Shown: in pieces, positions 1-9,573 of the stretch | How positions within the stretch are numbered: position 1 is the first letter of the stretch | Layout: the number at the start of each line of letters is the position of its first letter | From: Roseibium sp. HPY-6 | Lineage (GTDB): Bacteria; Pseudomonadota; Alphaproteobacteria; Rhizobiales; Stappiaceae | Assembly: GCF_040530035.1 (NCBI RefSeq) | Contig: NZ_JBEWCD010000002.1 | Location: 1,178,001-1,242,000, forward strand | Length of the DNA: 64,000 nucleotides | Reading direction: 5' to 3' | Notes under the pieces: model-generated | Told to the model about the DNA's origin: nothing | Database searches by the model: none | Seen by the model: only the letters and a program-made list of their open reading frames with translations | Translations under genes and position numbers: made by a program

Positions 1-27
1 TTGGCCTGAAACCAGGCTCCGCAGTTT

Positions 28-59
28 GTTCGTTATAACGTACGTTCGTTATAACGAAC
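28..59. promoter_or_regulatory. Duplicated palindromic operator upstream of the XRE-cupin regulator
   Basis: The 13-base word GTTCGTTATAACG occurs at 28-40 and again at 44-56, a 16-base period. The second copy extends into a perfect 16-base palindrome, GTTCGTTATAACGAAC, at 44-59; the first has a perfect 10-base core, CGTTATAACG. The pair lies 15 bases before the ATG of the regulator at 75, overlapping where promoter and leader should be. A duplicated operator this close to an HTH gene suggests autoregulation. That is inference; binding is not shown by sequence. Confidence 0.6.
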
Positions 60-74
60 AAGAGAAACAGGCGA

Positions 75-662
75 ATGACCGAAAAGAAAATTCAAATCAA
101 GCTCAAGGCAGCCAGGCAAAACGCGGGACTAAGCCTGTCGCAGACCGCGGAAATGACCGGCGTCAGCAAGGCAATGCTTCATCAGATCGAGCGTGGTGAT
201 TCCAGTCCGACGATTGCGACCCTTTGGAAGCTGGCAAAGGGGTTTCATCTGCCCCTCACGGCATTCATCGAAGACCTTGTTCAGCCGATTGAAACCTTCA
301 CCCCTGCACAGAGCGACCTCATTCGGTTCCCGGGAAGCGTCGGATTTCAAACGATATTTCCCTTCGACCCGGTGTTTGGTTCGGAAACGTTTGTTGTCAC
401 GCTTGAAGCGGGGCAAACCCATACTTCAAATCCGCACGATGCCGGTGTGGTCGAGGATGTCTATGTGGTAACGGGAGAAATGGAGGTCTTGTCGGAAGGT
501 CGATGGAAGCTGTGCCGCTGCGGTGATGGAATCAGGTTTCCAGCAGACCAGCCTCACGGATACCGCAACTTGAGCGGTGCGACCGCCCAGTTTCACAATA
601 CATTGCACTATCCGAAGACGAGCCTGTTTGGAACCGACACGGAAACCGAAGGCAAGCCCTGA
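75..662 (+). CDS. XRE-family transcriptional regulator with C-terminal cupin domain
   Basis: This 195-residue protein joins an N-terminal helix-turn-helix (about residues 8-62; the recognition part reads SLSQTAEMTGVSKAMLHQIE) to a cupin sensor domain (about 105-180), with the conserved aromatic/glycine pattern around VYVVTGEMEV and FPADQPHGYRN. The family consists of small-molecule-responsive repressors or activators, often of amino acid, polyamine or efflux genes. The ATG at 75 directly follows the purine-rich AAGAGAAACAGG. The ligand and regulon cannot be told from the window: the next gene is convergent and unrelated, so the only obvious target is its own duplicated operator at 28-59. Family assignment is firm; function is generic. 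Confidence 0.9.
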   Translation: MTEKKIQIKLKAARQNAGLSLSQTAEMTGVSKAMLHQIERGDSSPTIATLWKLAKGFHLPLTAFIEDLVQPIETFTPAQSDLIRFPGSVGFQTIFPFDPVFGSETFVVTLEAGQTHTSNPHDAGVVEDVYVVTGEMEVLSEGRWKLCRCGDGIRFPADQPHGYRNLSGATAQFHNTLHYPKTSLFGTDTETEGKP

Positions 663-741
663 GGCTTAAAGCGCTGACGACCTTGCTTGCAAGAGCAGTG
701 AAGCGCCTCGTGGCAACAGGTCAATCGGCAAAGAGTGGAAA

Positions 742-760
742 GGACCGACAGGCTCGGTCC
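742..760. terminator. Possible bidirectional terminator hairpin
   Basis: GGACCGA (742-748) and TCGGTCC (754-760) form a perfect 7-base-pair stem with a 5-base loop, between the convergent ends of the regulator (662) and the M16 peptidase (831). Only a short T run follows on the minus strand, so termination is plausible but not certain. Confidence 0.4.
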
Positions 761-830
761 CTTCATGTGCAGCGTGCAGCCGTCATACGTCTGATTAACG
801 CCAAGGCTGCGCGCCTGTTTCCCGGCTTGC

Positions 831-2156
831 TTAGCCTTGCTCCTGACCGACGGTGATGATTGTCGGCTTGTTTTCCGCCAGCAGCCTTTTGGCAACGCGT
901 TGCACGTCTTCCAGCGTAACAGCGTCGATCTCGCTGTTGCGGCGGTCGAAGTAGTCAATCCCTAGGCCCGCATTTTGCAGGGCTACCAGCTGACGCGCAA
1001 TCTTGCCGGAACTGTCAAAGCGCAGGGCATAAGATCCTGTGATGAAGCGCTTGGCCGCATCCAGTTCGGCATTGGAAGGACCTGTCGTTGCCATGCGCTC
1101 AAGCTGCTCAAGCATCACGCCGACCGTCTCCTTCGCGCGCTCGGTCTTCGTCGCCGCCGAGCCGATCAGCAAGCCCGTGTGTCGATAGGGCGAAAGCGAG
1201 GTACTTGCGCCGTAGGAGAGCCCGCGTTTTTCGCGCACCTCCTGATACATCCAGGAGGTAAATGTACCACCGCCGAGAATGTGGTTCATGACATAAGCGG
1301 CCTGGTAATCCGGATCATCGCGCATGAGGCCGGGCACGGCCAGAAGAATGGTCGTTTGCGGTACGGAAAGTTCCCGGTGGATGGTCTCTCCGGAGAGCAG
1401 TTCCAGGTCCGATACTGCCGTGAGGTCGGTTTGCTCGGGAAGGCCAGCAAACACCTTGTCGAGGATTGGGGCAAGCGTCTCAGCGTTTATCGCCCCGACG
1501 ACACCTATGGTCAGGCCCTGTTTCGACAGAAGCTTGCCGTGCTGCATCTGTAGGTCGGACTTCTCAAGGGCCGCAAGCGTTTTGGCGGTCCCCAAGGTTG
1601 GCCTTGCGTAAAGGTGATTCCCAAACATGGCGCCTGCGAGCGAACGGCCGGCGATTGCGTTGGGGTCGCTTTCGTTCCGCTTGATCTGGGTTTTGAGCTG
1701 AGTCTTCATGCGATCGACAGGCGCTTCGTCGAAACGTGGTTCGTTGACCGCAAGCGCAAGCAGATCCGACGCCTCGGTAAGCGTCGGGCTGAGTGTTCTG
1801 AGGCTACCGTAGAAACGGTCCCGCCCGGTGTTGAAACCGATGCTGACGGCAAGCTCTTCCATTCTTCCCTGGAACTCTTCCGAACTGAGCTCGCCGGCGC
1901 CTTCATCAAGAGACGCAGCCAAGAGACGTGTCAGCCCTTCCTTTCCGACCGGATCCTGAGTAGAGCCTCCGTCGAAGGAAAAATTCATCGCAATGATGGG
2001 AACCGTATGGTCTTCCACAAGCCAGGCTTCAATGCCTTCGGGGCTGATAACCTTCTGGACTTCAACGGCCTGCGCGATACGAGAAAACGCAAGAAACGCG
2101 ACGAGTGCGGCAGCGGCTATGGCCGCAGTTTTGTGAAAAGGGAATCTCTGGGCCAT
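831..2156 (-). CDS. M16 family peptidase-like protein without zinc motif (partner subunit)
   Basis: This is a 441-residue secreted member of the pitrilysin/insulinase (M16) family. An N-terminal signal segment (about 1-30, ending SRIAQA) precedes two M16 half-domains. The family's zinc motif HxxEH should lie near residue 80, but the sequence there is GLTRLLAASLDEG, so both histidines and the glutamate are missing and this subunit is probably not catalytic. The C-terminal half keeps the conserved glycine-rich region (ILGGGTFTSWMYQEVREKRG). It follows an active M16 gene after only 3 bases, the usual arrangement for heterodimeric periplasmic M16 pairs. The substrate is unknown. Confidence 0.9.
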   Translation of the reverse strand: MAQRFPFHKTAAIAAAALVAFLAFSRIAQAVEVQKVISPEGIEAWLVEDHTVPIIAMNFSFDGGSTQDPVGKEGLTRLLAASLDEGAGELSSEEFQGRMEELAVSIGFNTGRDRFYGSLRTLSPTLTEASDLLALAVNEPRFDEAPVDRMKTQLKTQIKRNESDPNAIAGRSLAGAMFGNHLYARPTLGTAKTLAALEKSDLQMQHGKLLSKQGLTIGVVGAINAETLAPILDKVFAGLPEQTDLTAVSDLELLSGETIHRELSVPQTTILLAVPGLMRDDPDYQAAYVMNHILGGGTFTSWMYQEVREKRGLSYGASTSLSPYRHTGLLIGSAATKTERAKETVGVMLEQLERMATTGPSNAELDAAKRFITGSYALRFDSSGKIARQLVALQNAGLGIDYFDRRNSEIDAVTLEDVQRVAKRLLAENKPTIITVGQEQG

Positions 2157-2159
2157 GGG

Positions 2160-3632
2160 TCAGGACTTGTCGTTTGTTTTTGCTGCATTTGTCAGGGCGG
2201 CTTCCGGCTCGGTCGGTTGCTCGAACCGCAACTCGCCAAAAACCGGCGTCCCGGTCAGATAGGTCCGGGCCGCGTCGAGAACGTCTTGCGGTGTTACGGC
2301 ATTGATCTGTGCGGGCCAGCTCTGCACATCCTTGACCGTCTGACCGGTCGTCAATGCTCCTCCGAAGAGGCGGGCAAGACCGGACTGGCTGTCCTGCGCG
2401 TAGATGGCGCTCGCGATCATCGTATTCTTTGCGCGTGTAACTTCTTCTTCCGTAACGCCCGTTTCGAGAAGTTTCTCCAACTCCTTGGATATGAGGCGTT
2501 CCATATCCATCAATGTGCGGCCCGGGCGTGGTGCGGCATAGATACCGAAACGCCCGTCATCGAGCGCCTGGCTCTGGTAGTAGGCACCGGCTCCAATCGC
2601 GGCTTCCTGTTCGAGGACAAGAGACTTGTGAAGCCGGCTCGAGGGACCTTCGCCAAGAATGTACGAGAGGACATCGAGTGCTTCCGGCGTCCGGCCTCCG
2701 CCAGTCGAGCGGCTCGGAACAACCCAGGTCTGGGAAATGGTTTCCTGCCGGACACGGGGGTCCGAAACAGCAATGCGGCGTTCGCCGGAAAGGGGCGGTT
2801 CGGTCGGACGTACGCGTTCACCCGGTTCAGCGCGTCGTGGCACCTCGCCATAGGTTTCGGCGGCCATCTTGCGAACCTCGTCCACCTCGACGTCGCCTGC
2901 GACCACCACGACTGCGTTGTTGGGCGTATAGAAGCGGTCGTAAAATGCGATAGCTGCTTCCTTATTGAGCGCTTCAATTTCACTTTGCCAGCCGATGACG
3001 GGCGAACCATAGGGGTGGTTCACGAAAGTGATGGCGTTCATGGCTTCCCGCAGGCGGGAACCTGGCTCGCTATCGACGCGGCTCCGGCGTTCTTCCAGAA
3101 CGACATCGCGTTCAGGGTCGACGATCTCATCGGTCAGAACCAGGTTTTCCATCCGGTCTGCCTCGAGCATCATCATCAGTCGAAGATGCTCTTTTGCGAC
3201 TTTCTGGAAGTAGGCGGTGTAGTCGAGGCTAGTGAAAGCGTTTTCCTGACCGCCGCGCTCGGCGATCATTTTGGAAAAGGCTCCGTCGGGATAGTTTTCC
3301 GTTCCTTTGAACATGAGGTGTTCAAGAAAATGGGCGACCCCCGACTGGCCCTCGGGTTCATCCGCCGAACCGACCTTGTACCAGATCATGTGCGTGGCGA
3401 CCGGCGCTCTACGGTCCGGAATGACAATCACCTGCAGACCGTTTTCAAGCGTAAAGCTCTCAAGGTTGGGGGCGATCATAAGTCCGCTGGAACCCGTCGT
3501 GTCGACTTCAGCACTGGCAACCTGTGCCAAGGTGGCTGTTCCAACGAGGACCGCGGGCAACACAATAAACCGAACTAATTTGCGAAGCGGGGAAGAAATG
3601 AATGGGCGAAGCGTTTTGGGGCTAAGGTTCAC
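2160..3632 (-). CDS. M16 family zinc metallopeptidase (active subunit)
   Basis: This 490-residue protease has the complete inverted zinc motif HFLEH near residue 100, followed by the downstream ENAFTS/DYTAYF segment that carries the third ligand region, and a second M16 domain in its C-terminal half (ILGEGPSSRL). A hydrophobic signal segment (about 20-42, ending ASAEV) suggests export to the periplasm. The start is a GTG at 3632 preceded by GGGAG at a spacing of 6 bases. It is co-transcribed with the motif-less M16 gene 3 bases downstream, probably as a two-subunit peptidase. In related genomes this pair sits beside lspA, as here. The biological substrate is not known. Confidence 0.93.
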   Translation of the reverse strand: MNLSPKTLRPFISSPLRKLVRFIVLPAVLVGTATLAQVASAEVDTTGSSGLMIAPNLESFTLENGLQVIVIPDRRAPVATHMIWYKVGSADEPEGQSGVAHFLEHLMFKGTENYPDGAFSKMIAERGGQENAFTSLDYTAYFQKVAKEHLRLMMMLEADRMENLVLTDEIVDPERDVVLEERRSRVDSEPGSRLREAMNAITFVNHPYGSPVIGWQSEIEALNKEAAIAFYDRFYTPNNAVVVVAGDVEVDEVRKMAAETYGEVPRRAEPGERVRPTEPPLSGERRIAVSDPRVRQETISQTWVVPSRSTGGGRTPEALDVLSYILGEGPSSRLHKSLVLEQEAAIGAGAYYQSQALDDGRFGIYAAPRPGRTLMDMERLISKELEKLLETGVTEEEVTRAKNTMIASAIYAQDSQSGLARLFGGALTTGQTVKDVQSWPAQINAVTPQDVLDAARTYLTGTPVFGELRFEQPTEPEAALTNAAKTNDKS

Positions 3633-3742
3633 GTATGTCTCCCGTTCTGGCCTAAAACAAAAAACCTCCGGACAAGACCATCCATATAGGAAGGTTAGCC
3701 CGAAGGTCCCATTACAATTTCGTCATCCACGATTAATCGTGT

Positions 3743-4456
3743 TCAGTTACAATATGCAGATTGTCCTTCAAGACAGCGTGGATCGATCGGTGTGCTGGCG
3801 TAAGGGTCGTAGTTTGTCGGCTTACCCTTGTTCGTCTTTTTGACGATGTCCGGCATCGGTGCGTCGGGTGACGGTGTGCTGTAAGTTGTCGGCGGTTCCG
3901 TCAGATACCGGCGTGATGCCAGGCCGCTCTCTTCATAGCCAGCCTGCTGTGCTTTGATCTGCTGCAGCCGTTCCCATTCCTCACGCTGCTGCTGGCGGCT
4001 GAGCACTTCGCCTTCGGCAACATCGTTTTCGCGCCGTTCCGCCTCAAGGTTCCGTGTCGCCTGGCCGGTAACACCCGTTATCTTGAAGCCACGCATCTGC
4101 TCAGGTGTCAATGGCTGTTTGTTCAGGCCGCCGCCGGATCCGGCATAAAGCTCTTTAAGCTCTTCAAACTGCGTGTTTTCTTCCTGCTTCGGCCAGTTCG
4201 CGGCATCGGTGCCGGCGACCTCGGTTTCAGGTTCGGGAAGTTTTCCGGGCTCGGCCGGCATAGCTAGTGGCGCGCGCGGTTTGTAGTCGATCGGTTTTTC
4301 ATTCGGGTCGACGGCGCCCAGGCCACTCATGAAGGAATTCACCAGTGCCACATCTGGTGCCTGGGAGGTTCCATCGGCCGCCTGACAGGCCGCCAGTCCT
4401 CCCATGAGAACGAGTAGAGCGCTCTTTTTGACCCAGTTAAGTTTCGTCCGCACCAC
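3743..4456 (-). CDS. Predicted outer-membrane lipoprotein near lspA
   Basis: The protein is about 237 residues. I place the start at the GTG at 4456, because GGGGAG lies 6 bases before it; an upstream TTG at 4495 would give an improbably long leader. The N-terminus then reads as a lipoprotein signal: VRTKLNWVKK, a hydrophobic run, and the lipobox LAAC. The mature part is hydrophilic and rich in Pro, Glu and Gln, with a charged stretch (RQQQREEWERLQQIKAQQ) likely to be helical. It has a faint likeness to DUF3035-type lipoproteins found next to lspA, but I cannot confirm that. Processing would need LspA, encoded immediately upstream. Function unknown. Confidence 0.75.
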   Translation of the reverse strand: MVRTKLNWVKKSALLVLMGGLAACQAADGTSQAPDVALVNSFMSGLGAVDPNEKPIDYKPRAPLAMPAEPGKLPEPETEVAGTDAANWPKQEENTQFEELKELYAGSGGGLNKQPLTPEQMRGFKITGVTGQATRNLEAERRENDVAEGEVLSRQQQREEWERLQQIKAQQAGYEESGLASRRYLTEPPTTYSTPSPDAPMPDIVKKTNKGKPTNYDPYASTPIDPRCLEGQSAYCN

Positions 4457-4531
4457 AGCAGACTCCCCGGTATTAAGTTGAAAGTGTGGGTTCAAATATC
4501 CCCACTATGCATCCTCTTCAGCCTTAAACCT

Positions 4532-5068
4532 TCATTTTGCGGCTGAATTAGGACCATTTCCGAAACTGTCATACAGGAGTGCAGCTACGCCTGCAACGAT
4601 CCACACATCTGCAAGATTGAACACATACCATGAGAAGTCGCCGACATGGAAATGGACGAAATCAACAACTGCACCATAGGCGATTCGGTCGATTCCGTTT
4701 CCGATCGCTCCTCCGATGATCATTGCGAGTGCAAAGGCGATCAACCTGGACTGACAGCGGGCTGACCAGATCCATAACCCTATTGTGATGAGCACCGTCA
4801 GCACGACGAGCAGCCATCGTCCCAGATCGCTGTTCTGCTGGAAGAGCCCGTAGGACACGCCGCGGTTCCAGACAAGTACGATATCGAGAAACGGAAACAA
4901 CGCGACAGGGCCGTTTGCTCCAAGATCGAAAACGAACAGAAGCCACAATTTGCTTGCCTGATCCAGGAGAAGCCCGGCAAGAGCTATACCGAGCACAAGC
5001 GAACTCAAGCGGCCCCACAAAAAGGGCCGCTTGTCGGTTAAAGATGCGCTTTGAAGTGGCTCGTTCAT
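4532..5068 (-). CDS. lspA: Lipoprotein signal peptidase (signal peptidase II)
   Basis: This integral-membrane aspartic protease cleaves prolipoproteins after lipidation. The 178-residue form starting MNEPLQ at 5068 has four transmembrane segments and both catalytic boxes: GNGIDR with its aspartate, and FNLADVWI with the second aspartate. The NRGVSYGLF segment corresponds to the family's conserved N-x-G box. A longer frame starting at 5137 would overlap ileS by 50 bases, so I prefer the internal ATG, 20 bases after the ileS stop. It lies in the order ileS-lspA-lipoprotein-M16-M16, which is common in Hyphomicrobiales. Confidence 0.96.
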   Translation of the reverse strand: MNEPLQSASLTDKRPFLWGRLSSLVLGIALAGLLLDQASKLWLLFVFDLGANGPVALFPFLDIVLVWNRGVSYGLFQQNSDLGRWLLVVLTVLITIGLWIWSARCQSRLIAFALAMIIGGAIGNGIDRIAYGAVVDFVHFHVGDFSWYVFNLADVWIVAGVAALLYDSFGNGPNSAAK

Positions 5069-5087
5069 GCGTTCGATCTTTAGTATT

Positions 5088-8048
5088 TTATGCAGCGGCG
5101 TGCGCTGCGTCCCACTCGCGCAGGGCTTCCGCGTCACGCAATGTCACCTCGGGATAATCAGGATCAGAACCGACTTCCGGCAGGATCTTCCAGGACCTTG
5201 CGCATTTTTGCCCGTCGGCGAGTGCCGGAATGACGGCGACCCCCTTGGTGTCGTCGAGCGTGAAAGCGCCTTCCGGCGCCGGATCGGATGACAAGGTCAA
5301 AAGACTTGTAATCGCGATATCGGCCATGTTCTGCCCTTCAAGGGCTGCCATCAGATCCGGATCAGTCACGTGAACGATCGGATGTGCTTCCAGGGAGGAG
5401 CCGATGCGCTTCTCCCGCCGCTCGATCTCAAGCGCGCCCGTGATTACGCGGCGCACGGTTCTGATTTTGGCCCATTTTTCCGCCAGATCGTTATCCTTCC
5501 ACGCGGCTGGCACGACCGGGAACTGTTCAAGGTGAACGGATGTCTCCTCGCCATAACGGGTCACCCAGGTCTCGTCCATAGTGAACGGCATGATCGGGGC
5601 CATCCAGGTTACCAGGCAATTGAACAGCTTGTCGATGACACAGAGCGACGCCTTGCGCCTCGTGGAGGACGCCGCATCGCAGTAAAGCGCGTCCTTGCGA
5701 ATATCGAAATAGAAGGCCGACAGCTCGACAGTCATGAACGTGAAGAGCTGATGAGCGACTTTCTTGTAGTCGAACTCCCAATAGGCCTCTCGGACAAGTT
5801 CGTCGAGTTCCGCGAGGCGGTGCAGCATCAGCCTTTCAAGTTCAGGCATATCCGAAACAGCGACATCTTCGCCAGTGGCGTGGGCGAGTGATCCCAGCAT
5901 CCAGCGGAGCGTGTTGCGAAGCTTGCGGTAACTGTCGACATTGGTCTTGATGATTTCCTGGCCCAGACGCTGGTCTTCCCAATAGTCGGTTGAAGCTGCC
6001 CAAAGGCGCAGAATGTCAGCACCATACTGCTTGATGATGTCTTGCGGAAACACCTGGTTGTTCAGCGACTTGGACATCTTGCGCCCGTCCTCGGCCATCG
6101 TGAAACCGTGTGTGAGGACAGCGTCGTATGGCGCCGTGCCGCGCGTACCGCAGCTTTCCAGGAGGGAGGAGTGGAACCAGCCGCGATGCTGGTCGGATCC
6201 TTCCAGGTAGAGCACGTAGTCGTTGCCGCCGTCTTTTTTCCGCTTTGGCTTGAGGTCGTCCCGCTGTTCCAGAACAAAAGCGTGTGTGGAACCGGAGTCG
6301 AACCAGACGTCGAGAATGTCAGTGACCATGTCCCAGTCATCGGCATTATGGTCGTTGCCAAGGAAACGCTCCTTGGCGCCATCCGCATACCAGGCATCGG
6401 CACCTTCTTCGCAGAACGCGTCGAAAATGCGCGCATTCACTGCCTCGTCCTTCAGGATCTCTGCAGTGTCCTTGTGAATGAATACCGTGATCGGCACGCC
6501 CCACGCCCTCTGGCGGGAAAGCACCCAGTCCGGCCGGTTCTCGATCATCGAGCGCAGACGGTTCTTGCCGCTTCCGGGCACAAAGCGGGTGGCATCGATG
6601 GCGTCGAGTGCCCGCGTTCGCAACGTGTCACCTTCACCTGAGAGCGCCTTGTCCATATAGACGAACCACTGCGGCGTATTGCGGAAGATCACCGGTTTCT
6701 TGGACCGCCACGAATGCGGGTAGGAATGCGTGAGCCGGCCAAGTCCGATCAGGTTGCCGCTTTCCTTGAGTTTTTCGATGACCGCCTTGTTGGCTTTGCC
6801 CTTTTCGCCCTTGTGGGTGATGACCTCGTAGCCCTCAAATCCGGGGGCGTCCTTCGTATAAAACCCGTCATCGGCAACGGTGAAGGGGATTGCGGTATTG
6901 ATGCCGCGCGCATCCAGATCGGCCCGTTTCGCCATCCAGATTTCAAAGTCGTCCGCGCCGTGGCCAGGTGCAGTATGAACAAAACCCGTTCCCGCATCGT
7001 CCGTCACGTGATCACCGTCGAGAACAGGAACATCGAATTCGTACCCGCCAAGCCCAAGTTCGGCGAGCGGATGTGCGCAGGTGATCGTTTCCAACTCGTC
7101 CGCGGTAACTGCGCGAACACGGCTGAAGTCCGAAATCCGGGCGTTCTTGAAAACCTCTTCGGCAAGCGCGTCGGCAAGGATCAGAAGGTCGCCCTTCTGC
7201 ACCCAGTTTTCATCCGGCAGTCCATCCTGGGTCACTTCATAAAGGCTATAGGCAATACGCGAGGAAAAGCAGATCGCCCGGTTGCCGGGGATGGTCCAGG
7301 GTGTGGTTGTCCAGATCACGACGGCGGCGTCCAGCAACTGCTCGACCGCAGCCTGATCACTGCCGCCGGCGGTTTCGACGGGAAACTTCACCCAGATCAT
7401 ATCGGACTTGTGGTCCTGGTACTCGATCTCTGCCTCCGCCAGTGCTGTCTTTTCGACCACTGACCACATGACCGGTTTGGAACCGCGGTAAAGCTGTCCG
7501 GACGTGGCAAACTTCATCAGTTCCCTGGCGATGATTGCCTCGCTGTCGAAGCGCATCGTCAGATAGGGATTGTCCCAGTCGCCCTCAATGCCGAGGCGCT
7601 TGAACTCCTGGCGTTGGACGTCGATCCAGTGTTCTGCGAACTCGCGGCATTCTTTGCGGAACTCGTTGATCGGGACTTCGTCCTTGTTTTTGCCCTTGGC
7701 CCGGTACTGCTCCTCGATTTTCCACTCGATCGGCAGTCCGTGACAGTCCCAGCCGGGAACATAGTTGCTCTCGTAGCCCATCATCTGCATCGACCGGGTG
7801 ACGATGTCCTTGAGGGTCTTGTTGAGTGCGTGCCCGATATGGATGTTGCCGTTCGCGTAGGGTGGGCCATCGTGCAACACGAATTTGTCGCGGGTTTTTC
7901 CCTGCTCGCGGAGTTTCTTGTAGACGTCAAGCTTCTCCCAGCGTGCAAGGATCTCCGGCTCCTTCTTGGGAAGGCCGGCGCGCATGGGAAAATCCGTCTG
8001 CGGCAGGTTGAGCGTTTCGGAATAGTCGCGTTTGTCTGTCTCGGTCAT
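5088..8048 (-). CDS. ileS: Isoleucyl-tRNA synthetase
   Basis: This class I aminoacyl-tRNA synthetase charges tRNA-Ile and is about 986 residues long. Visible hallmarks are HIGH (near residue 70, in [12 protein letters not shown]), KMSKS (near 657), the editing domain between them with [11 protein letters not shown], and the anticodon-binding domain (about 700-850). The C-terminal zinc ribbon found in many bacterial IleS proteins looks lost: where CxxC...CxxC would be expected the sequence has KCARSWK and no second cysteine pair. The start is the ATG at 8048; a TTG two codons upstream is also possible. It is divergent from the GT87 genes and precedes lspA. Confidence 0.98.
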   Translation of the reverse strand: MTETDKRDYSETLNLPQTDFPMRAGLPKKEPEILARWEKLDVYKKLREQGKTRDKFVLHDGPPYANGNIHIGHALNKTLKDIVTRSMQMMGYESNYVPGWDCHGLPIEWKIEEQYRAKGKNKDEVPINEFRKECREFAEHWIDVQRQEFKRLGIEGDWDNPYLTMRFDSEAIIARELMKFATSGQLYRGSKPVMWSVVEKTALAEAEIEYQDHKSDMIWVKFPVETAGGSDQAAVEQLLDAAVVIWTTTPWTIPGNRAICFSSRIAYSLYEVTQDGLPDENWVQKGDLLILADALAEEVFKNARISDFSRVRAVTADELETITCAHPLAELGLGGYEFDVPVLDGDHVTDDAGTGFVHTAPGHGADDFEIWMAKRADLDARGINTAIPFTVADDGFYTKDAPGFEGYEVITHKGEKGKANKAVIEKLKESGNLIGLGRLTHSYPHSWRSKKPVIFRNTPQWFVYMDKALSGEGDTLRTRALDAIDATRFVPGSGKNRLRSMIENRPDWVLSRQRAWGVPITVFIHKDTAEILKDEAVNARIFDAFCEEGADAWYADGAKERFLGNDHNADDWDMVTDILDVWFDSGSTHAFVLEQRDDLKPKRKKDGGNDYVLYLEGSDQHRGWFHSSLLESCGTRGTAPYDAVLTHGFTMAEDGRKMSKSLNNQVFPQDIIKQYGADILRLWAASTDYWEDQRLGQEIIKTNVDSYRKLRNTLRWMLGSLAHATGEDVAVSDMPELERLMLHRLAELDELVREAYWEFDYKKVAHQLFTFMTVELSAFYFDIRKDALYCDAASSTRRKASLCVIDKLFNCLVTWMAPIMPFTMDETWVTRYGEETSVHLEQFPVVPAAWKDNDLAEKWAKIRTVRRVITGALEIERREKRIGSSLEAHPIVHVTDPDLMAALEGQNMADIAITSLLTLSSDPAPEGAFTLDDTKGVAVIPALADGQKCARSWKILPEVGSDPDYPEVTLRDAEALREWDAAHAAA

Positions 8049-8054
8049 CGTCAA

Positions 8055-8376
8055 TTCGATCCGGTCGTTCGGGAACGTCGCCCGTCAATTTTACAGGGTG
8101 TTGCGAACCTGTGGTCAGGCAGCAAGAACAGGAATATCCCGGACCCTGGCGCCGCGTATGTCGCGTCAGCCGAAGGCCGGGCAAGTAATTCGCGCAATCG
8201 CGATCATCTCAAGGCCGATGAATATGGGGTTCTTGTCGTGCATCGCATGGGACATAGCAGCACTTGCCGGGCGAATAAAGAGGTCTGCGGCAATTCGAGG
8301 CCGGTCCTTGTCAAAATGCAGGCTTTCTTTAACGGCTAGCAGCTAATGAAGAGGGAGTGTTGATCGTGAGGATTGA
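8055..8376. other. Intergenic region between divergent ileS and GT87 gene
   Basis: These 322 bases separate two divergent start codons and must hold both promoters. I see no convincing coding frame, tRNA, riboswitch or long inverted repeat. The only clear element is GAGG about 7 bases before the ATG at 8377. Confidence 0.5.
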
Positions 8377-9573
8377 ATGGCCGCCTATTTTTCAGAAGGG
8401 CGCTGGGCGACGACGGATCGCCTTATACCTGCCGGGCTGATGGCGATGGCGGCCTACCTGGCCGTGTTGGTCTTTTTCTTCGCCCCGACCGGACCGGCCG
8501 TGACGCCCGAGGGTGTTCCGATCAACGATTTCCTGTGTTTTTGGCTTGCGGGATCGGAAGTCGCTCGCGGCACGCCTTACGTGGCCTACGACAATGAGGC
8601 GTTTCTTGCCTTGCAAAGGCCGTATCTGGAACCTGGCGCTTTCTATCCGTTTTTCTATCCGCCGACATTCCTGCTGGTTCTGGCGCCCCTTGGTGCGATG
8701 GCTGCCATTCCGGCCTATATGGCATCGCAGGCCGTCAGTCTTGCTTTCGCGGGGGCTGTCGGCGCCCGGATCCTGCGCAGTTGGCACGGTGCGTTGCTCG
8801 TTGCAGCAATGCCCGCAACATTCAATTCCCTGTTTCATGGGCAGAATGCGCTGCTCTGTGCTGCACTTCTGGGCGCTGCCCTGGTCGCCCTCTCCGAACG
8901 CCGCGAGCTTCTCGCCGGAGTGTTTATCGGGTTGCTGACGATCAAACCGCAAATGGGCGTATTGATCCCGGTCGCTTTGCTGGCGGCCGGTTATTACAGG
9001 ACGTTCTTCTCCGCCTCTGTCACCGCGATCGTTTTTGCGGCCGTCAGTTGGCTCGTACTCGGATCGGAAACATGGATGGCGTTCCTGCAACAGGCCGCGT
9101 TCACCGGCCAGGCAACCGATCAGGGCATGGCGGGTTTCCATAAGATGGCGTCTGTCTATGCATCGGCGCGTTTGCTCGGGCTCTCCGCGCCACTTGCTTA
9201 TGCGGTGCAGGCAGTTGCGGCCGTAGCGGCAATCTGGCTGATCTGGAAAGTGTGGCGCACCTACGCTGCCTTCGCTCTGAAGGCGGCCGTTCTGGTGTCT
9301 GCCGGTTTCTTCGCCACACCCTATGTCCTGCCATATGACCTGGCCTCCCTGGCGATCGGCATTGCGTTTCTGGTGCAGGGCACAGGAGGCAAACAGGGCT
9401 TTTCCTACATGTGGACGCTGATTGCGATCGCGGTGCTGGTATCGGCCTCCTCACGCTACATCGGCGCGGTGTCCGGCATGCCGCTCGGCCTTCTGGCTCC
9501 GGCAATCGTTCTCTTTGTCAGCGTGCGCCTCGTCCAGCAGGTTCCAACCGGACACGAACGGGCAGTTGCATGA
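8377..9573 (+). CDS. GT87-type polytopic membrane glycosyltransferase (DUF2029)
   Basis: This 398-residue protein has about ten hydrophobic segments. Its N-terminal signature fits GT87/DUF2029 polyprenyl-phosphate-dependent mannosyltransferase-like proteins: DFLCFWLAG with an early aspartate, then YDNEAFLALQ and FYPPTFLLVLAPLG. GxxTIKPQMG in the middle is also shared with the next gene. The family is best known from actinobacterial lipoglycan synthesis; substrates in proteobacteria are unknown. The start codon follows GAGG. Its stop overlaps the ATG of a second GT87 gene (ATGA), so the two are translationally coupled paralogues. They separate ribF from ileS, which are often neighbours, suggesting insertion of an accessory unit. 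Confidence 0.82.
   Translation: MAAYFSEGRWATTDRLIPAGLMAMAAYLAVLVFFFAPTGPAVTPEGVPINDFLCFWLAGSEVARGTPYVAYDNEAFLALQRPYLEPGAFYPFFYPPTFLLVLAPLGAMAAIPAYMASQAVSLAFAGAVGARILRSWHGALLVAAMPATFNSLFHGQNALLCAALLGAALVALSERRELLAGVFIGLLTIKPQMGVLIPVALLAAGYYRTFFSASVTAIVFAAVSWLVLGSETWMAFLQQAAFTGQATDQGMAGFHKMASVYASARLLGLSAPLAYAVQAVAAVAAIWLIWKVWRTYAAFALKAAVLVSAGFFATPYVLPYDLASLAIGIAFLVQGTGGKQGFSYMWTLIAIAVLVSASSRYIGAVSGMPLGLLAPAIVLFVSVRLVQQVPTGHERAVA

Noticed and set aside
1614..3578. A 654-codon open frame on the plus strand opposite both M16 genes
   Set aside because: It is antisense to two well-recognised peptidases, has no family resemblance and a skewed composition expected from the complementary strand of GC-rich genes.
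8032..8346. A 104-codon plus-strand frame across the ileS start and its promoter region
   Set aside because: Its first part is antisense to ileS, no ribosome site is evident and the product has no recognisable composition.
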